Shown: positions 34,701-45,126, numbered from the stretch's first letter. The stretch: DNA of 64,000 nt from Pyropia yezoensis (GCA_009829735.1 CM020620.1:20186020-20250019); one strand, 5' to 3'. Numbers and translations are program-made. The notes: generated by a model not told the origin, from the sequence alone.

Positions 34701-35028
34701 TAGGGGGGCTACTTCTAACCCTTAACTTTCAATTTTGATAGTTCGTACTGGTCACGGTATCTATAAGTTACGTATGACCAGAGGGACTTGCATCTTGGGG
34801 TGGAGGGTAGTTAGTAGTGTCTCCGAGGGTTTATAACGAGGGGGCCGGTGGCGAATCCACCGCCGGCCAAGGTAGAACAACAAACCCCTCCCATTTGGGC
34901 TCCCATCTTGGTCCCGTGGCTTGCGCTCCAAGGACAGCAACCTTGGCCTCCCGGTGACGTTGGTGGCCGATCCCCCTTGGTGAGTGTTCCCTGAGAGTGG
35001 ACGTGAAGCGGATACCTATTGTGCTACA
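34701..35028 (+). repeat. Family A LTR, 5' LTR of A3 (start in gap)
   Basis: Matches 45162-45489 apart from about two single-base indels. The primer binding site TGGTGGAGCAGCAGGGGA follows at 35030-35047. Confidence 0.9.
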
Positions 35029-35253
35029 TTGGTGGAGCAGCAGGGGACGGGTTTCCGTCACCCTTGTGGTGACGCCGTCTTCGGCCCTGGCACACGGATA
35101 GGGATCCGGTCCTTTTCTTGTACTCGTGGTGTTGCGACCTGATCGATTGTGTTGAGATTTTACCTGTGACTGTGATATACTGTTACTCTCCCCAATCTAC
35201 CCCCTCGCTCTCTTGGTCGTGGTGATTGATACGTCGGTTGACTGATTGTGACC

Positions 35254-37437
35254 ATGTCTACCCAAGAGACGGGGAACGTTCAAGATGACGGATCGGCGTC
35301 GACGCCGACCCCGGAGGTGACTACGGGAACCGGGATCGGGAACCCGATCGATAACATTGAGACGCCAAGGCTTTCCGGTGCCGGATCGACGTTTGGCACG
35401 GCTCGGACGGCAGGAGGCGGGGGCCCGCCTCAACTGTCGTCGACCGACCTCACTCCGCCGCCTCCTTCACCAGGGGATTCCCTGATGGCATCATTGGCCC
35501 GCATCGAGGCCCCGGTTTTCCGGGCTCGACGCCCGTCAAGATCGGACGGAGGACGCAATGGCAGTGTTGATGTCAACACGGCACACGACGGGACCCCGTC
35601 GTGTTCCTCCCACACCGGTACGGTTCGAACCGGCCGGACTACGTTCGGAGTCCACCAGGGTCAACCCCGGTGTTGCTACTCCTGGACAACCCCGGACACA
35701 ATGGGGTATGGATCCGACTCGTCGGCAGAGTTGGAACGGAGTCACACGGAGCGATACGCTCGGAGCACCCGAAGCGGACTCCGCGGACACGACCCGGCAG
35801 ATACGTACGCCGGGGGAGAGTCGGTTATTGGGGGAGGAGGTACCCTCTCGCAGTACCCCCACGACGAAGGAGGCCAAGCAACTCGGGTTCCCGAGGTGCC
35901 GACGCCTGAAGTACCATCTTCAGTGGTGGAAGCTATGACCGCGCAGGTAACTGCGAGCCTACTGAAGCGGATGGAGTCCGATGAGTTCGCTCATCAACTG
36001 GCTAAGCGACTGGATATCCAGGACGCTGACACGGAGATCGTCAACGAGGTCTTCCGGTCAGTTCTTACTCCGGAACGTTATCGTTTGGAGGACCGCTCTA
36101 CCACCGTATCGGAATCGATGCGTAATACGTCGCATCGGGCTATCCGCTCTATGCAGACCCTTATGAAGGGAGTCCCTATGTTCGGGGGGCCGAACGGACG
36201 CCCGTTGGCAGTCATCGGCTTCTTGACTAGCTTCAAGGCAGCCGCAGACAAGGCGCTCGTTAACGAGGGGCTGGCCCTGGAGATCCTCCCGTTCTTTGTT
36301 GATGAACGGGTGCGAGGCATTCTTCGCCAGGCATCCCCGATGCCGGGAATGAGGGTCGCGGCCACCCCCATGGATTACCGTGGGATATTGAAGGAGCTGC
36401 TGAGCAGCTACCTCAGTGAGGACAAGTGCGAGGACCACTATCGGGCCCTTCGCACTGCCACCGCCCAGTCCTGGGAGGATGAAGAGATGTTTGGACGCCG
36501 GATCCAAGAGCTCGACTACGAGCTGGGGAAGCTCCTCGGAGAAGGGGAGCTACGGGCCATCCTGTTCGCAGGAGTACCCAACTACGTGCGGATATCCGCA
36601 CGGGGCGCCAACACGGCACGGACGAACTTCAGTCGACTGATGCATATGTGCAAGTCCCTAGGGGACGCATACCGGGTTCTACACCCGGAGTGTGCCTTGG
36701 CCCCGAAGCCCAAGGGTGAGGGAGGCAAGCCCAGTCTTACCCCGGTACCGAGGCAAGAGAAGGTGGAACGTAAGGCCGCACCAGTACTGGTGGCGACCGA
36801 ACATACCCCTATTGGTGAGGATGACCCTCTAGTCGACCAACAGGGCCACCTGTTGCTACCGGCGACGCCGGTGATTGATGAACATGGTACGGTAGCGTAC
36901 ATCGCCCCGGCTGGAACCCAGTTCCAGGTCAACGAAGGAACGGGACGGCGCGTCCCGTATGTGCGGACTACGGGGTACTCCCCGGTGACGGGTAACCCTC
37001 ACCAACCCTTGCCAACATGGGCGGTGCGCACGGAGGCCCCTCCGCAGATTGCGGGCCGACCCAACCGGTTGGGGGAGTCCATGTTCCGGTTGACCCAAGG
37101 ACCCAAGGCCTACCAGGGAGCAGGCACTCGGGCGCCCGAGGGAGGCAACCGTAGCTACGGGGCTACCCCGATGCGAACTCAAGGGGGGACCGGCACGTCC
37201 GGGTGTATGTTGTGTGGGGATCCCCAGCACTGGGTGTCTTCCTGCCCACTCATCCCCGAGGAGTCTCGGCGGGCAGCGGCGCAACGCAAGGCATCTACTG
37301 GGGGATATCCCGCCCGAGCACCCGGACCCGCACCGGGTAGGCAGCCAGCTCCAGGTGGAGTACTGGCCGTCGAGGGGGCACCTCCTCAGCCGGATGTCCC
37401 GGCGGACAGCACCCTACCAAGGGCGGGAAACGAGTAA
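35254..37437 (+). CDS. gag: Gag polyprotein, copy A3
   Basis: About 727 residues from the ATG of MSTQETGNVQ, with the same architecture as A2: a Ser/Thr/Pro-rich N-terminus, a helical capsid-like region and a C-terminal CCHC knuckle. It is open from end to end. A short segment near residues 90-150 differs from the other copies while both sides match. It is followed by the protease ORF in another frame. Confidence 0.88.
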   Translation: MSTQETGNVQDDGSASTPTPEVTTGTGIGNPIDNIETPRLSGAGSTFGTARTAGGGGPPQLSSTDLTPPPPSPGDSLMASLARIEAPVFRARRPSRSDGGRNGSVDVNTAHDGTPSCSSHTGTVRTGRTTFGVHQGQPRCCYSWTTPDTMGYGSDSSAELERSHTERYARSTRSGLRGHDPADTYAGGESVIGGGGTLSQYPHDEGGQATRVPEVPTPEVPSSVVEAMTAQVTASLLKRMESDEFAHQLAKRLDIQDADTEIVNEVFRSVLTPERYRLEDRSTTVSESMRNTSHRAIRSMQTLMKGVPMFGGPNGRPLAVIGFLTSFKAAADKALVNEGLALEILPFFVDERVRGILRQASPMPGMRVAATPMDYRGILKELLSSYLSEDKCEDHYRALRTATAQSWEDEEMFGRRIQELDYELGKLLGEGELRAILFAGVPNYVRISARGANTARTNFSRLMHMCKSLGDAYRVLHPECALAPKPKGEGGKPSLTPVPRQEKVERKAAPVLVATEHTPIGEDDPLVDQQGHLLLPATPVIDEHGTVAYIAPAGTQFQVNEGTGRRVPYVRTTGYSPVTGNPHQPLPTWAVRTEAPPQIAGRPNRLGESMFRLTQGPKAYQGAGTRAPEGGNRSYGATPMRTQGGTGTSGCMLCGDPQHWVSSCPLIPEESRRAAAQRKASTGGYPARAPGPAPGRQPAPGGVLAVEGAPPQPDVPADSTLPRAGNE

Positions 37438-37520
37438 GAGGAAGGACGACCGGGGGGCGCTGGGGTTACCCAAGCAAGCCACCCCGGAGTACCGCGGGGA
37501 AAGCCCCACGGAGAGCGCGG

Positions 37521-38444
37521 TTGAGCCGACGCCGCATCAACCCCCGGGTACACCTTCCGGCCCCGACGACACGGCGTCAGGGGATTGATGACCAACCTCC
37601 AAGGTTGGGAGGAGAGGAAGGGAAGCCCCTTCACGTTAAACCAGACAAGGGCCCTGTTCAGGATGCCCGAGCTACACCGGATATCGGTGTAGGACATGTG
37701 TTGTTTACCTTGGAGAACTTCAAGGTATCAGCCACACTGGGGGTTGACCCCCAGTCGACACGATCGTACTACCCTGTACTGGACACAGGGGCTGGACCCA
37801 ACCTTATCCGGAAGGATACCCTCCCGGACAAGTGGCTTCCACAAGTCAGAGTGACTCGGGGACCCACCATCAAGGACGCGAATGGTCGACTCATTCGTAC
37901 GACCGCAGCGATGTCGCTGCAGGTTACCATCGGGGATCTCACCACGGAAGTTGACTTCCTGGTATGTGAAACGCTATCGGTGCCCTGCATACTGGGGTGC
38001 ACCTTCATCAACGTTCACGTTGATGCAATCCGGCCAGGCCGGAGGACCGTCGAGCTTCAAGAAGCCGACGGGACGAAGCGAGGACACACGGCTATCGTCA
38101 GGGACCTGACGCTACAAGGAAGCCACGTTAACGTGGCTGAGGTGTACGAAAGCGTCGAGCCGAAGACACTTCGGTTGGCCAAGCGAACTCGCTTTGAGCC
38201 GTTGTCAGAGACAGTCCTCCCGGTTAACTGCGACCTCGCAGGCATCTGCAGAGTCCAGTCCAACCTACGGACGTACAAGCGCCATGGGTTGACCATGGCC
38301 AACGGTCTCATAGACCTCCCAGCAGGAGGGTCGTCCCTCCTAGTGATGGCGAACTACCGCCGTAAGGCAGTCACCCTCCCGAAGGGAACTATCCTCGGGA
38401 TTGCCGAACTCTACGAAGGAGATATCCTTACCCCTGATAAGTAA
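37521..38444 (+). CDS. pro: Aspartic protease region, copy A3
   Basis: A 307-codon ORF reading identical to that of A2, with the DTGA active site and the ILGCTFINV block. It lies between gag and pol as in other Ty3/Gypsy elements and would process the polyproteins. Confidence 0.85.
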   Translation: MSRRRINPRVHLPAPTTRRQGIDDQPPRLGGEEGKPLHVKPDKGPVQDARATPDIGVGHVLFTLENFKVSATLGVDPQSTRSYYPVLDTGAGPNLIRKDTLPDKWLPQVRVTRGPTIKDANGRLIRTTAAMSLQVTIGDLTTEVDFLVCETLSVPCILGCTFINVHVDAIRPGRRTVELQEADGTKRGHTAIVRDLTLQGSHVNVAEVYESVEPKTLRLAKRTRFEPLSETVLPVNCDLAGICRVQSNLRTYKRHGLTMANGLIDLPAGGSSLLVMANYRRKAVTLPKGTILGIAELYEGDILTPDK

Positions 38445-38450
38445 GGTCAA

Positions 38451-41400
38451 GTGGAACCACTTGAAGTACTGGCGGTCGCCGAGACCACCGAGCGACAGCA
38501 ACCCGATGACGGGAAGCCTAACCCATCGGCGGCTCCGGCGGACCTGCCGCCAAAGGACCAAGAGGCCTTGAAGGCACTGGCCGAGGCTGACCTCGACCAC
38601 CTTCCCCCTTCGGTAGCCGAAGGGGTACGACGGATGCTAAGAAAGCATGACGTTATGTGGACAGGCGGGGCCTTGGGGACCATTGGGGCAACCCAACATC
38701 GTATAGACCTGGTACCAGGCGCACGACCCGCCCGCTCACAACCGCACCGAGCGGGACCTATGCAACGAGAGATCGTTGATGGAGAAGTGAAGAGGATGAG
38801 TGAAGCTAAGGTGATCCGACCTTCGATGTCGGAATGGGGTGCCCCAGTCGTTATTGTGCCGAAGAAGGATCAAACCCCTCGGTTTTGCATCGATTATCGA
38901 CGCCTCAACTTGGTTACCAAGAAGGACTCATATCCTTTACCAAGGATGGATGAGTGCATCGACTCCCTGGGGGAGGCTACGGTGTTTACCACCATCGACT
39001 GCAATGCCGGATACTGGCAGATCCCGGTGGCGGACGAGGATATCCCCAAGACGGCATTCGTCTGTCACAGTGGAGTGTACGAGTTCCTAAGGATGCCCTT
39101 CGGATTGTCCAACGCCCCCGCTACATTCCAGCGGGCTATCGACATCATACTGTCTGGGGTGAAGTGGCGTAACTGCCTAGTGTACCTCGATGACGTCATC
39201 GTCTTCTCGCGTAACATGGATGACCATGTACAACATGTTGACGAGGTACTCACCCTCTTGAGGAACGCCGGGGTAACCCTGCGTCTGAAGAAGTGCGCCT
39301 TCTTCCAACAGACGGTCGAATATCTGGGCCACCAGATAACCCCTGGTAAACTAGGGGTACTCGAAGCCAATACCCGGGCACTCCGGGATGCCCGGTTCCC
39401 TAACACCCAGACGCAGCTCAAGAGCTTCCTGGGAATGTGCAATGTATACCGACGGTTCGTCAAGGACTTCGCTCGGATAGCTAAACCGTTAACGGTTCTT
39501 ACGAGCAGTACCTTACCCAAGGTACTCCAACCCCCTTCGCCTAGCGAAGAGGAGGCATTCGAGTCGCTGAAGCGAGCCCTACTAGCCCCACCCGTCCTTG
39601 CGTTACCGCACAGACGGGGTACCTTCGTCATCGATGTCGATGCGTGTGATACACAAGTGGGATGCACCCTGTTACAGGGAGAGACGTTGATCGGTACCGA
39701 TAACGTTATCCCGGACCTACGTCCGGTAGGGTACTTCAGCCGGACACTCAACCCGGCTGAGCGGAACTATAGTGCCACCGAGCGTGAATGCCTCGGAGTT
39801 ATATGGGCAGTGCAACTGCTCCGTCCATACCTGGAGGGCTCCAGGTTCATCGTGAGGTCCGACCACGAACCCCTACGATGGCTCCTCAACCTTGGTGACA
39901 AGGATTCCGATAGCCATGGGAGGCTAGCCCGATGGAGGCTGAAGATGGCCGAGCACGACTACCGCACGGTGTATAAGGCTGGGTCAACCCACCACCTCGG
40001 AGACGCTTTGTCTCGACTCGACACCCCGAGCGGGGATACCCGCCCGGTGGACGAGGACATCCCGGTGGTACCGGTGTGCATGGTGGGTAATGCTACCCAG
40101 GGTATGGCTGACCATACCATGGCACACCTTGCGTGCCCATTGACCCTCGCGGACTTCCGCGAGGCACAGGCCAACGACGATGACTGTAGACGTCATCGTG
40201 CTAACCTCCTGGCCGGTACGGCCGGCATCTTCTCCGAGAACGAAGACGGACTCATATACCGGCGGGCACCCGCCGATGGACGACATCAAGTCGTGGTTCC
40301 CGTGTCCTTACGGCAAGCCGTCATGGAACGAGAACATGAGAACCCTACAGCCGGACACCCGGGGGGTTCACGTATGTTCGCAGCAATGCGAAGGTTCTTC
40401 TACTGGCCAGCAATGGCCGTCGACGTGGTCGACCACGTAAGGGGATGCCACCCCTGTGCGCGTAACCGCATGAGTCTACATAGGCAGGCGTCTGCCATGA
40501 AGTTATTCCCACCTGATGGGCCCAACGAGCAAGTCGCTATCGACATACTCGGGCCACTTCCGATAACGGAAGAAGGGAACAGGTACATCCTGGTCATGTC
40601 TGACCGCTTCACTAAGCTGTCAAGAGCGGCAGCCATCCCGAATGATACGGCATACACGATCATGAACGCAGTGGTTGACCACTGGATCAGTGCATACGGA
40701 GTCATGAAGCAACTCCTCTCCGATAACGGAGCAAACCTTACGTCGGCATTCTGCACTAAGGTCCTGGGCATGTTCGGTATCGAACCACGTCGGGCATCCG
40801 ACTACCACCCGCAGTCCAACGGGCAGGTGGAGCGGTTCAACCGCACCATCGTAAAGATGCTACAGTGCTACGTGGCCGAGCACACGAACACTTGGGACAG
40901 GCTTCTGTCCGTACTCACCCTGGCATACAATGCCAGGCCACATCGGAGCACAAACATTGCTCCGCTGGAGTGGGTCATGCCACTAGGCGTCGGTAACCTG
41001 ACGCTGCCGCCAGGCAGGTGCACTCGGTATGATACACCGAAGGGCCGACCCGCCGAACGCATCCACCTAGCTTGGTTGGCCAAGCTATCGTGGATGATTC
41101 CTAAGCTCAAGGGTGCCCTTGACAGAACACAACTTCGATACAAGAAGAACTTCGACGCCCGACTACGGGTGCGCAACGCAACCCTGGTAACAGGTGACTG
41201 GGTCTATATCAGACACCAGAAGTTCCGAGGGAACAAGCTTATGCAACCGGTCAAGGGACCGTACCAGATCCTCCACAGAGATGACCACTCTGTTATCTTA
41301 CACTCCGATACGGAGATCCAACGCATCAGTATGAATGATGTCACACCTGCTCCGAAGCCGGAACAGCCTCAGCCGGTACCGGCTGGGTTGCTACATGAAG

Positions 41401-41612
41401 CTCTTACAACCCACCGGTCGGATGACCCGGTGGGGCCGGATGGGATTCCATACCAAGTAGAGAGCGTGGTCGGACACACCGACCCGGACCTACCAGGACC
41501 CTGGTACGTCAAGGTTATGTGGGTCGGATACGACTCACCCACCTGGGAACAGGCGGCGAATATACCCCGCCAACTACTCATGCCTTACATGAGGCGACGA
41601 CGCCTACTGTAA
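38451..41612 (+). CDS. pol: Pol of family A, copy A3 (1053 aa)
   Basis: An open frame with RT (about residues 110-340; FCIDYRRLN near 145, YLDD at 245-248), RNase H (about 388-525), the integrase zinc site (H..H..CHPC, about 628-670) and catalytic D698, D758 and E794. A GPY/F-type block (VKGPYQIL) follows, then a chromodomain-like tail (about 985-1040; YVKVMWVGYDSPTWEQ). The enzyme makes and integrates the element's DNA. The chromodomain places family A among chromovirus-type Gypsy elements. Its end faces the end of the antisense ORF. Confidence 0.93.
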   Translation: MEPLEVLAVAETTERQQPDDGKPNPSAAPADLPPKDQEALKALAEADLDHLPPSVAEGVRRMLRKHDVMWTGGALGTIGATQHRIDLVPGARPARSQPHRAGPMQREIVDGEVKRMSEAKVIRPSMSEWGAPVVIVPKKDQTPRFCIDYRRLNLVTKKDSYPLPRMDECIDSLGEATVFTTIDCNAGYWQIPVADEDIPKTAFVCHSGVYEFLRMPFGLSNAPATFQRAIDIILSGVKWRNCLVYLDDVIVFSRNMDDHVQHVDEVLTLLRNAGVTLRLKKCAFFQQTVEYLGHQITPGKLGVLEANTRALRDARFPNTQTQLKSFLGMCNVYRRFVKDFARIAKPLTVLTSSTLPKVLQPPSPSEEEAFESLKRALLAPPVLALPHRRGTFVIDVDACDTQVGCTLLQGETLIGTDNVIPDLRPVGYFSRTLNPAERNYSATERECLGVIWAVQLLRPYLEGSRFIVRSDHEPLRWLLNLGDKDSDSHGRLARWRLKMAEHDYRTVYKAGSTHHLGDALSRLDTPSGDTRPVDEDIPVVPVCMVGNATQGMADHTMAHLACPLTLADFREAQANDDDCRRHRANLLAGTAGIFSENEDGLIYRRAPADGRHQVVVPVSLRQAVMEREHENPTAGHPGGSRMFAAMRRFFYWPAMAVDVVDHVRGCHPCARNRMSLHRQASAMKLFPPDGPNEQVAIDILGPLPITEEGNRYILVMSDRFTKLSRAAAIPNDTAYTIMNAVVDHWISAYGVMKQLLSDNGANLTSAFCTKVLGMFGIEPRRASDYHPQSNGQVERFNRTIVKMLQCYVAEHTNTWDRLLSVLTLAYNARPHRSTNIAPLEWVMPLGVGNLTLPPGRCTRYDTPKGRPAERIHLAWLAKLSWMIPKLKGALDRTQLRYKKNFDARLRVRNATLVTGDWVYIRHQKFRGNKLMQPVKGPYQILHRDDHSVILHSDTEIQRISMNDVTPAPKPEQPQPVPAGLLHEALTTHRSDDPVGPDGIPYQVESVVGHTDPDLPGPWYVKVMWVGYDSPTWEQAANIPRQLLMPYMRRRRLL

Positions 41613-41690
41613 CAACCCAACCGACACCGACTTCGGCTGTTGGGGGGTGAGGCTGATACCTACTAAGTAGGGTGTGACATGGTTACGGCA

Positions 41691-41780
41691 GACTTAGGTT
41701 TCTAAGTCAAATCAGACTTAGGTTTCTAAGTCGAACCAAGCTTAGGTAACTAAATAGAGCTAAGCTTAGGTAACTAAGTA
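41691..41780. repeat. Hairpin repeats between pol and ORFX (A3)
   Basis: Four short palindromes of the GACTTAG-GTTT-CTAAGTC type, 80 bases after the pol stop and about 310 bases from the antisense ORF stop. Confidence 0.8.
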
Positions 41781-42092
41781 AAAACCTGAACCTTAATAAG
41801 TTAACTTAAAGGTAAAGGCTAACTCCGATAATATCGAAGTAACTAGGGAGCTTACACGGGAGGATGACCTCCCCAAGCCAAGACACAAAGTGAGGGAGGA
41901 TAACCTCCCCAAGCATGAACCAACCGGAAGAAGTTGGGCGGGAGGCAAGGCACCACTGAGCCAGAAGGGGTACTCCCCAGGGCAGCAAACAGAGGCAAGC
42001 AATGCCCCCAGCGGGGGATGAGTTTATACTCACTACTACCCGGCTACCATAAGGGTTGCCGGGGCCCTCTCCCGCACAAACAATAACACTCC

Positions 42093-44540
42093 TCAGTGGG
42101 TAGGCCCACTGCTCGAGGGAGGCCACTCACGCGTAAGCGCGTAGACCTCCGTGCTCCACCGGTCGGCAACGTCACGACGGTCGACCACCCGAGTTACCTC
42201 GGTGCATAGCTGGACGAGGGTGCTGCGGCCAGCCTCCACGTCCTCCAGAGCTTTCTGGAGGCGGTCCAGCACGCCACCGAGGCAACGCGCTGACCCAACC
42301 AGCGCAGCACCTGGGGGGATATCCCCCCAGCTAACAGAGAGACCCCCACGCATTGCGCGGGTAACAAGGGCGTCAACGCCTTCATACCAGAGACGGGGAC
42401 CCCCGTCATGTAGGACAGGGGCGGGAGGTGACACTGGCGCAGCCAGAGGAGCCACAGGAGCCGACACGGCTACCACCGGAGCCGGTGGCACCTGATACGA
42501 GGCCCGGTAGGACCCTACCGAAGGGGCTCCACCGTAACCACGGCGGTACTCCGCCCGACGACGGGACACCCCACGCTCCCCACCCGCAGAGCCCCACTCT
42601 CGGGGACGACGGCCAACCGCCGCAGGCATCGGGTTACCGAACCACGGAGCAAGGACCTGAAGAGGGTCATGGATAACCATGGGAATACCCAGGTCAGGAA
42701 CGGCCTCGGTGGACGCCCACCCATGGCAACTAGGCTCACCCGGCTGAGTACGCCGGACACGCAACGAGTGACGAGGCAAGGGGGAAGCCCCAGCCTGCGG
42801 GTCCCGGTACGGGGGAAGGTCCAACACCCCAGCCCAGTTCACGGCATCGTGAACAGCCAGCAGGGCTTCGAACTCCCGGGCCAACCCGGTCTTGGCAGCT
42901 ATCAGATCCACGCCCAACTGCGCGATGTGCCGACGGACACCCGTCGGAAGATGAAACAGACGACCCTGCCGGCGGACGGACAGCAAGAAGGAGGACGCCT
43001 GCCCGAGGGTAACCTCAAGGGTGAAGGTACCCTGCAACGGGTGGACCGGCCGGGAGGCCAACACACTCCCGAAGTACCGGAGGCAGGAGCCGGTGTCAAA
43101 CCGGAAAGCAGGGGCGGGTTCCCACCCCTCCTGCCATAGCGGCGGGCGCACGGGGGTGTATACCGGAGCACGACCGTTGCCGGTCTGCAACGCACACGTT
43201 ATATCCGTGCGGAACGCATCCGCCATGACACCATGGTTACGTCGCCAACTCGACGCCGACTTCAACCCCGCCATGGGCGGGTAGGGAGCCGTCAACGACA
43301 GATACGGGGGTACCCCCGGGTAGTAGTCAAAGTCGGGATACCGACCGGTACGGCTCACCGTCTCCCCAAACGCAACCGGCTCCGCCGCCGCCGCAATCCC
43401 CCGAGCACTAGCCGGGTAGTCAATCTCCCGCGGCAACGCGGGGGCAATCAAGTCGCAGACCCCGAAGTTGGGGTCGAGGTAGACCTCACCCCGTCCCACC
43501 CGGGTGCGCCAGAGCTGCGCATGCCGGTCGTCCGGCTGACTCAGGATCCAATGGTGTTCCACCCGGACCGCGTTCGGCTGGTTGACCAGCCGCACCAACT
43601 CCCGCTCCCAGCACGGGTCCACCTTGACGCGCCGGGAGGATTCTCCACGGGGATGCACCAGGTGGAAGTCCACCCGCATACGCCCATCGGACTCCATCGA
43701 CTCTTGCACCGTGAGGCCTCGAACCCGAGCCACCAAGTCGGACAATGACATGGCGGGTTGACCCGCCGCCACGGCGACGCCGCCACCCAACGGGGCAACC
43801 CGGGCAGGACCAGGAAGAATCGGGGGCGCCGGGGGACGCACCACCGGCAGAGGGGCCGACGTCGGAGATGGACGAGGCCGAGGAGGAAGAAGAAGGGCGG
43901 GCGCCCGCCCGGAGTAACTCCCGGTGTCAACCGCCATGGGAGAAGGAGCGTCTTGACCGCTCGACACCCGCGGCACCGCAGGTATGGTACCGGCGCCGGC
44001 ACCACCCGTCGGCGTAGCCCCCGCCTCGGAAGTGGAAGGCACTTGGACAGCCTCCGGAGCCGGAGCCCCGGCCGTGCGGACACCCGCACCGTCTTGACCC
44101 CCCGCACCGGGTGTCGCACCGCCACCACCACCCGCGTCAACGTCGGGACCGCCTCGAGGAGTCACCGCCCGGACACCCGGACCACCGTGACCAGCCGGAG
44201 TCGGCTGCGGGTCGCCACCTCCGCCGCAGGGCGGACCATCTTGAGGTAGCTGCGGTGAGCCGGCACCGGCACCAGGCTCCATCCGGGCAGCCGGCAGAGA
44301 GGGGGTAGAAGCCGCCACGCGCGGTTGACCGCCGGGTTGACCTCCGGCCGACGGCACCGTCGTGCCGCTGCACACGGACGACAGTCCTCCGGCCGACAGA
44401 CGGACGGACACCGCAGGCCCGTCGTCGTCAGACGAGCTCACCCCGTAACGCGCGGCGTCGGGACCGACAGGCGCGTCGTCCTCCATCTCCTCCCCGATCA
44501 GGAGGTCTTCCTCCTCTTCAAGCACCTGGGGATAGGACAT
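42093..44540 (-). CDS. Antisense accessory ORF (ORFX), copy A3, unknown function
   Basis: A minus-strand ORF of about 815 residues, opposite to gag-pol, between pol and the 3' LTR. I take the ATG at 44540 (MSYPQVLEEEEDLL) because A1 starts the same way; the frame itself is open further upstream. Layout: acidic N-terminus (1-30), Gly/Pro/Ala linker (about 30-265), conserved domain (about 270-640; blocks VEHHWILSQPDDRHAQLW, SSWRRNHGVMAD, FHLPTGVRRH), Pro/Val-rich stretch, then a conserved C-terminal domain with a likely coiled coil (LDRLQKALEDVEAGR). No transmembrane segment, no zinc motif, no family I recognise. Some plant Gypsy elements of the Tat lineage (Grande, RIRE2, Retand) are known to carry antisense ORFs at this place; whether they are related is unknown. 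Confidence 0.8.
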   Translation of the reverse strand: MSYPQVLEEEEDLLIGEEMEDDAPVGPDAARYGVSSSDDDGPAVSVRLSAGGLSSVCSGTTVPSAGGQPGGQPRVAASTPSLPAARMEPGAGAGSPQLPQDGPPCGGGGDPQPTPAGHGGPGVRAVTPRGGPDVDAGGGGGATPGAGGQDGAGVRTAGAPAPEAVQVPSTSEAGATPTGGAGAGTIPAVPRVSSGQDAPSPMAVDTGSYSGRAPALLLPPRPRPSPTSAPLPVVRPPAPPILPGPARVAPLGGGVAVAAGQPAMSLSDLVARVRGLTVQESMESDGRMRVDFHLVHPRGESSRRVKVDPCWERELVRLVNQPNAVRVEHHWILSQPDDRHAQLWRTRVGRGEVYLDPNFGVCDLIAPALPREIDYPASARGIAAAAEPVAFGETVSRTGRYPDFDYYPGVPPYLSLTAPYPPMAGLKSASSWRRNHGVMADAFRTDITCALQTGNGRAPVYTPVRPPLWQEGWEPAPAFRFDTGSCLRYFGSVLASRPVHPLQGTFTLEVTLGQASSFLLSVRRQGRLFHLPTGVRRHIAQLGVDLIAAKTGLAREFEALLAVHDAVNWAGVLDLPPYRDPQAGASPLPRHSLRVRRTQPGEPSCHGWASTEAVPDLGIPMVIHDPLQVLAPWFGNPMPAAVGRRPREWGSAGGERGVSRRRAEYRRGYGGAPSVGSYRASYQVPPAPVVAVSAPVAPLAAPVSPPAPVLHDGGPRLWYEGVDALVTRAMRGGLSVSWGDIPPGAALVGSARCLGGVLDRLQKALEDVEAGRSTLVQLCTEVTRVVDRRDVADRWSTEVYALTREWPPSSSGPTH

Positions 44541-45114
44541 GATAACGGGTGCGGAGTCCCCCGCGCCCACAAGCCGTCGACGGCTACAACCCGGTACGGT
44601 GGGATAACCGGGACGAGCCAGGGAAGCGCGGACACCCGCGCTTATGACCACAAACGGCCACGAGAAGCGCCGCAGGCACGCGGGTCGACCCGCGCCCCAC
44701 GGGGCTACGACCGCGCTCCACCCAGGCACCTGGGCGGGACGGGGCCACACCCACACACGGGGTAAGTAAGGGGGGTCACCCCCAACCGCCCCCACGCAAC
44801 GCGGGCAGCCCCCGCCCCCCACTCAATCGTCCACACGAGAGGGGCCCCCCTACCACCAGGCACCTGGTGGCGGATCCGCTTGCACCACCCCTCGGAAAGG
44901 GGGGCGCGAACAGCAACCCGCATCGGGAATTTAACGGTCCGGAAAACGGATCGTGTGTGTGTACCACGCAAAGGGGGGCACCCCCCTGAGACAACCTCGA
45001 AAAGGGGTGTCTGTCGCGACGGGGCGCAAAGCCCCACCCGACGGGTAAACGGTCACGCGACCCACTTACATTCGGTACCCCGAATGCAACTCGACCCGAG
45101 GACGGGCCGAATCT
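44541..45114 (-). promoter_or_regulatory. Putative leader/promoter region of the antisense ORF (A3)
   Basis: About 570 bases between the 3' LTR and the antisense ORF start, with short upstream open frames but no clear gene. Its outer part matches 3386-3480 of A1. An antisense transcript must start here or in the 3' LTR. No promoter motif was identified. Confidence 0.35.
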
Positions 45115-45124
45115 AAGGGGGGGA
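45115..45124 (+). other. Polypurine tract of A3
   Basis: AAGGGGGGGA ends two bases before the 3' LTR, the expected primer site for second-strand synthesis. Confidence 0.8.
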
Positions 45125-45126
45125 TA

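Noticed and set aside
42093-44540. Envelope protein (retrovirus-like element)
   Set aside because: The ORF lies on the opposite strand to gag-pol and has no signal peptide, transmembrane helix or Cys-rich ectodomain.
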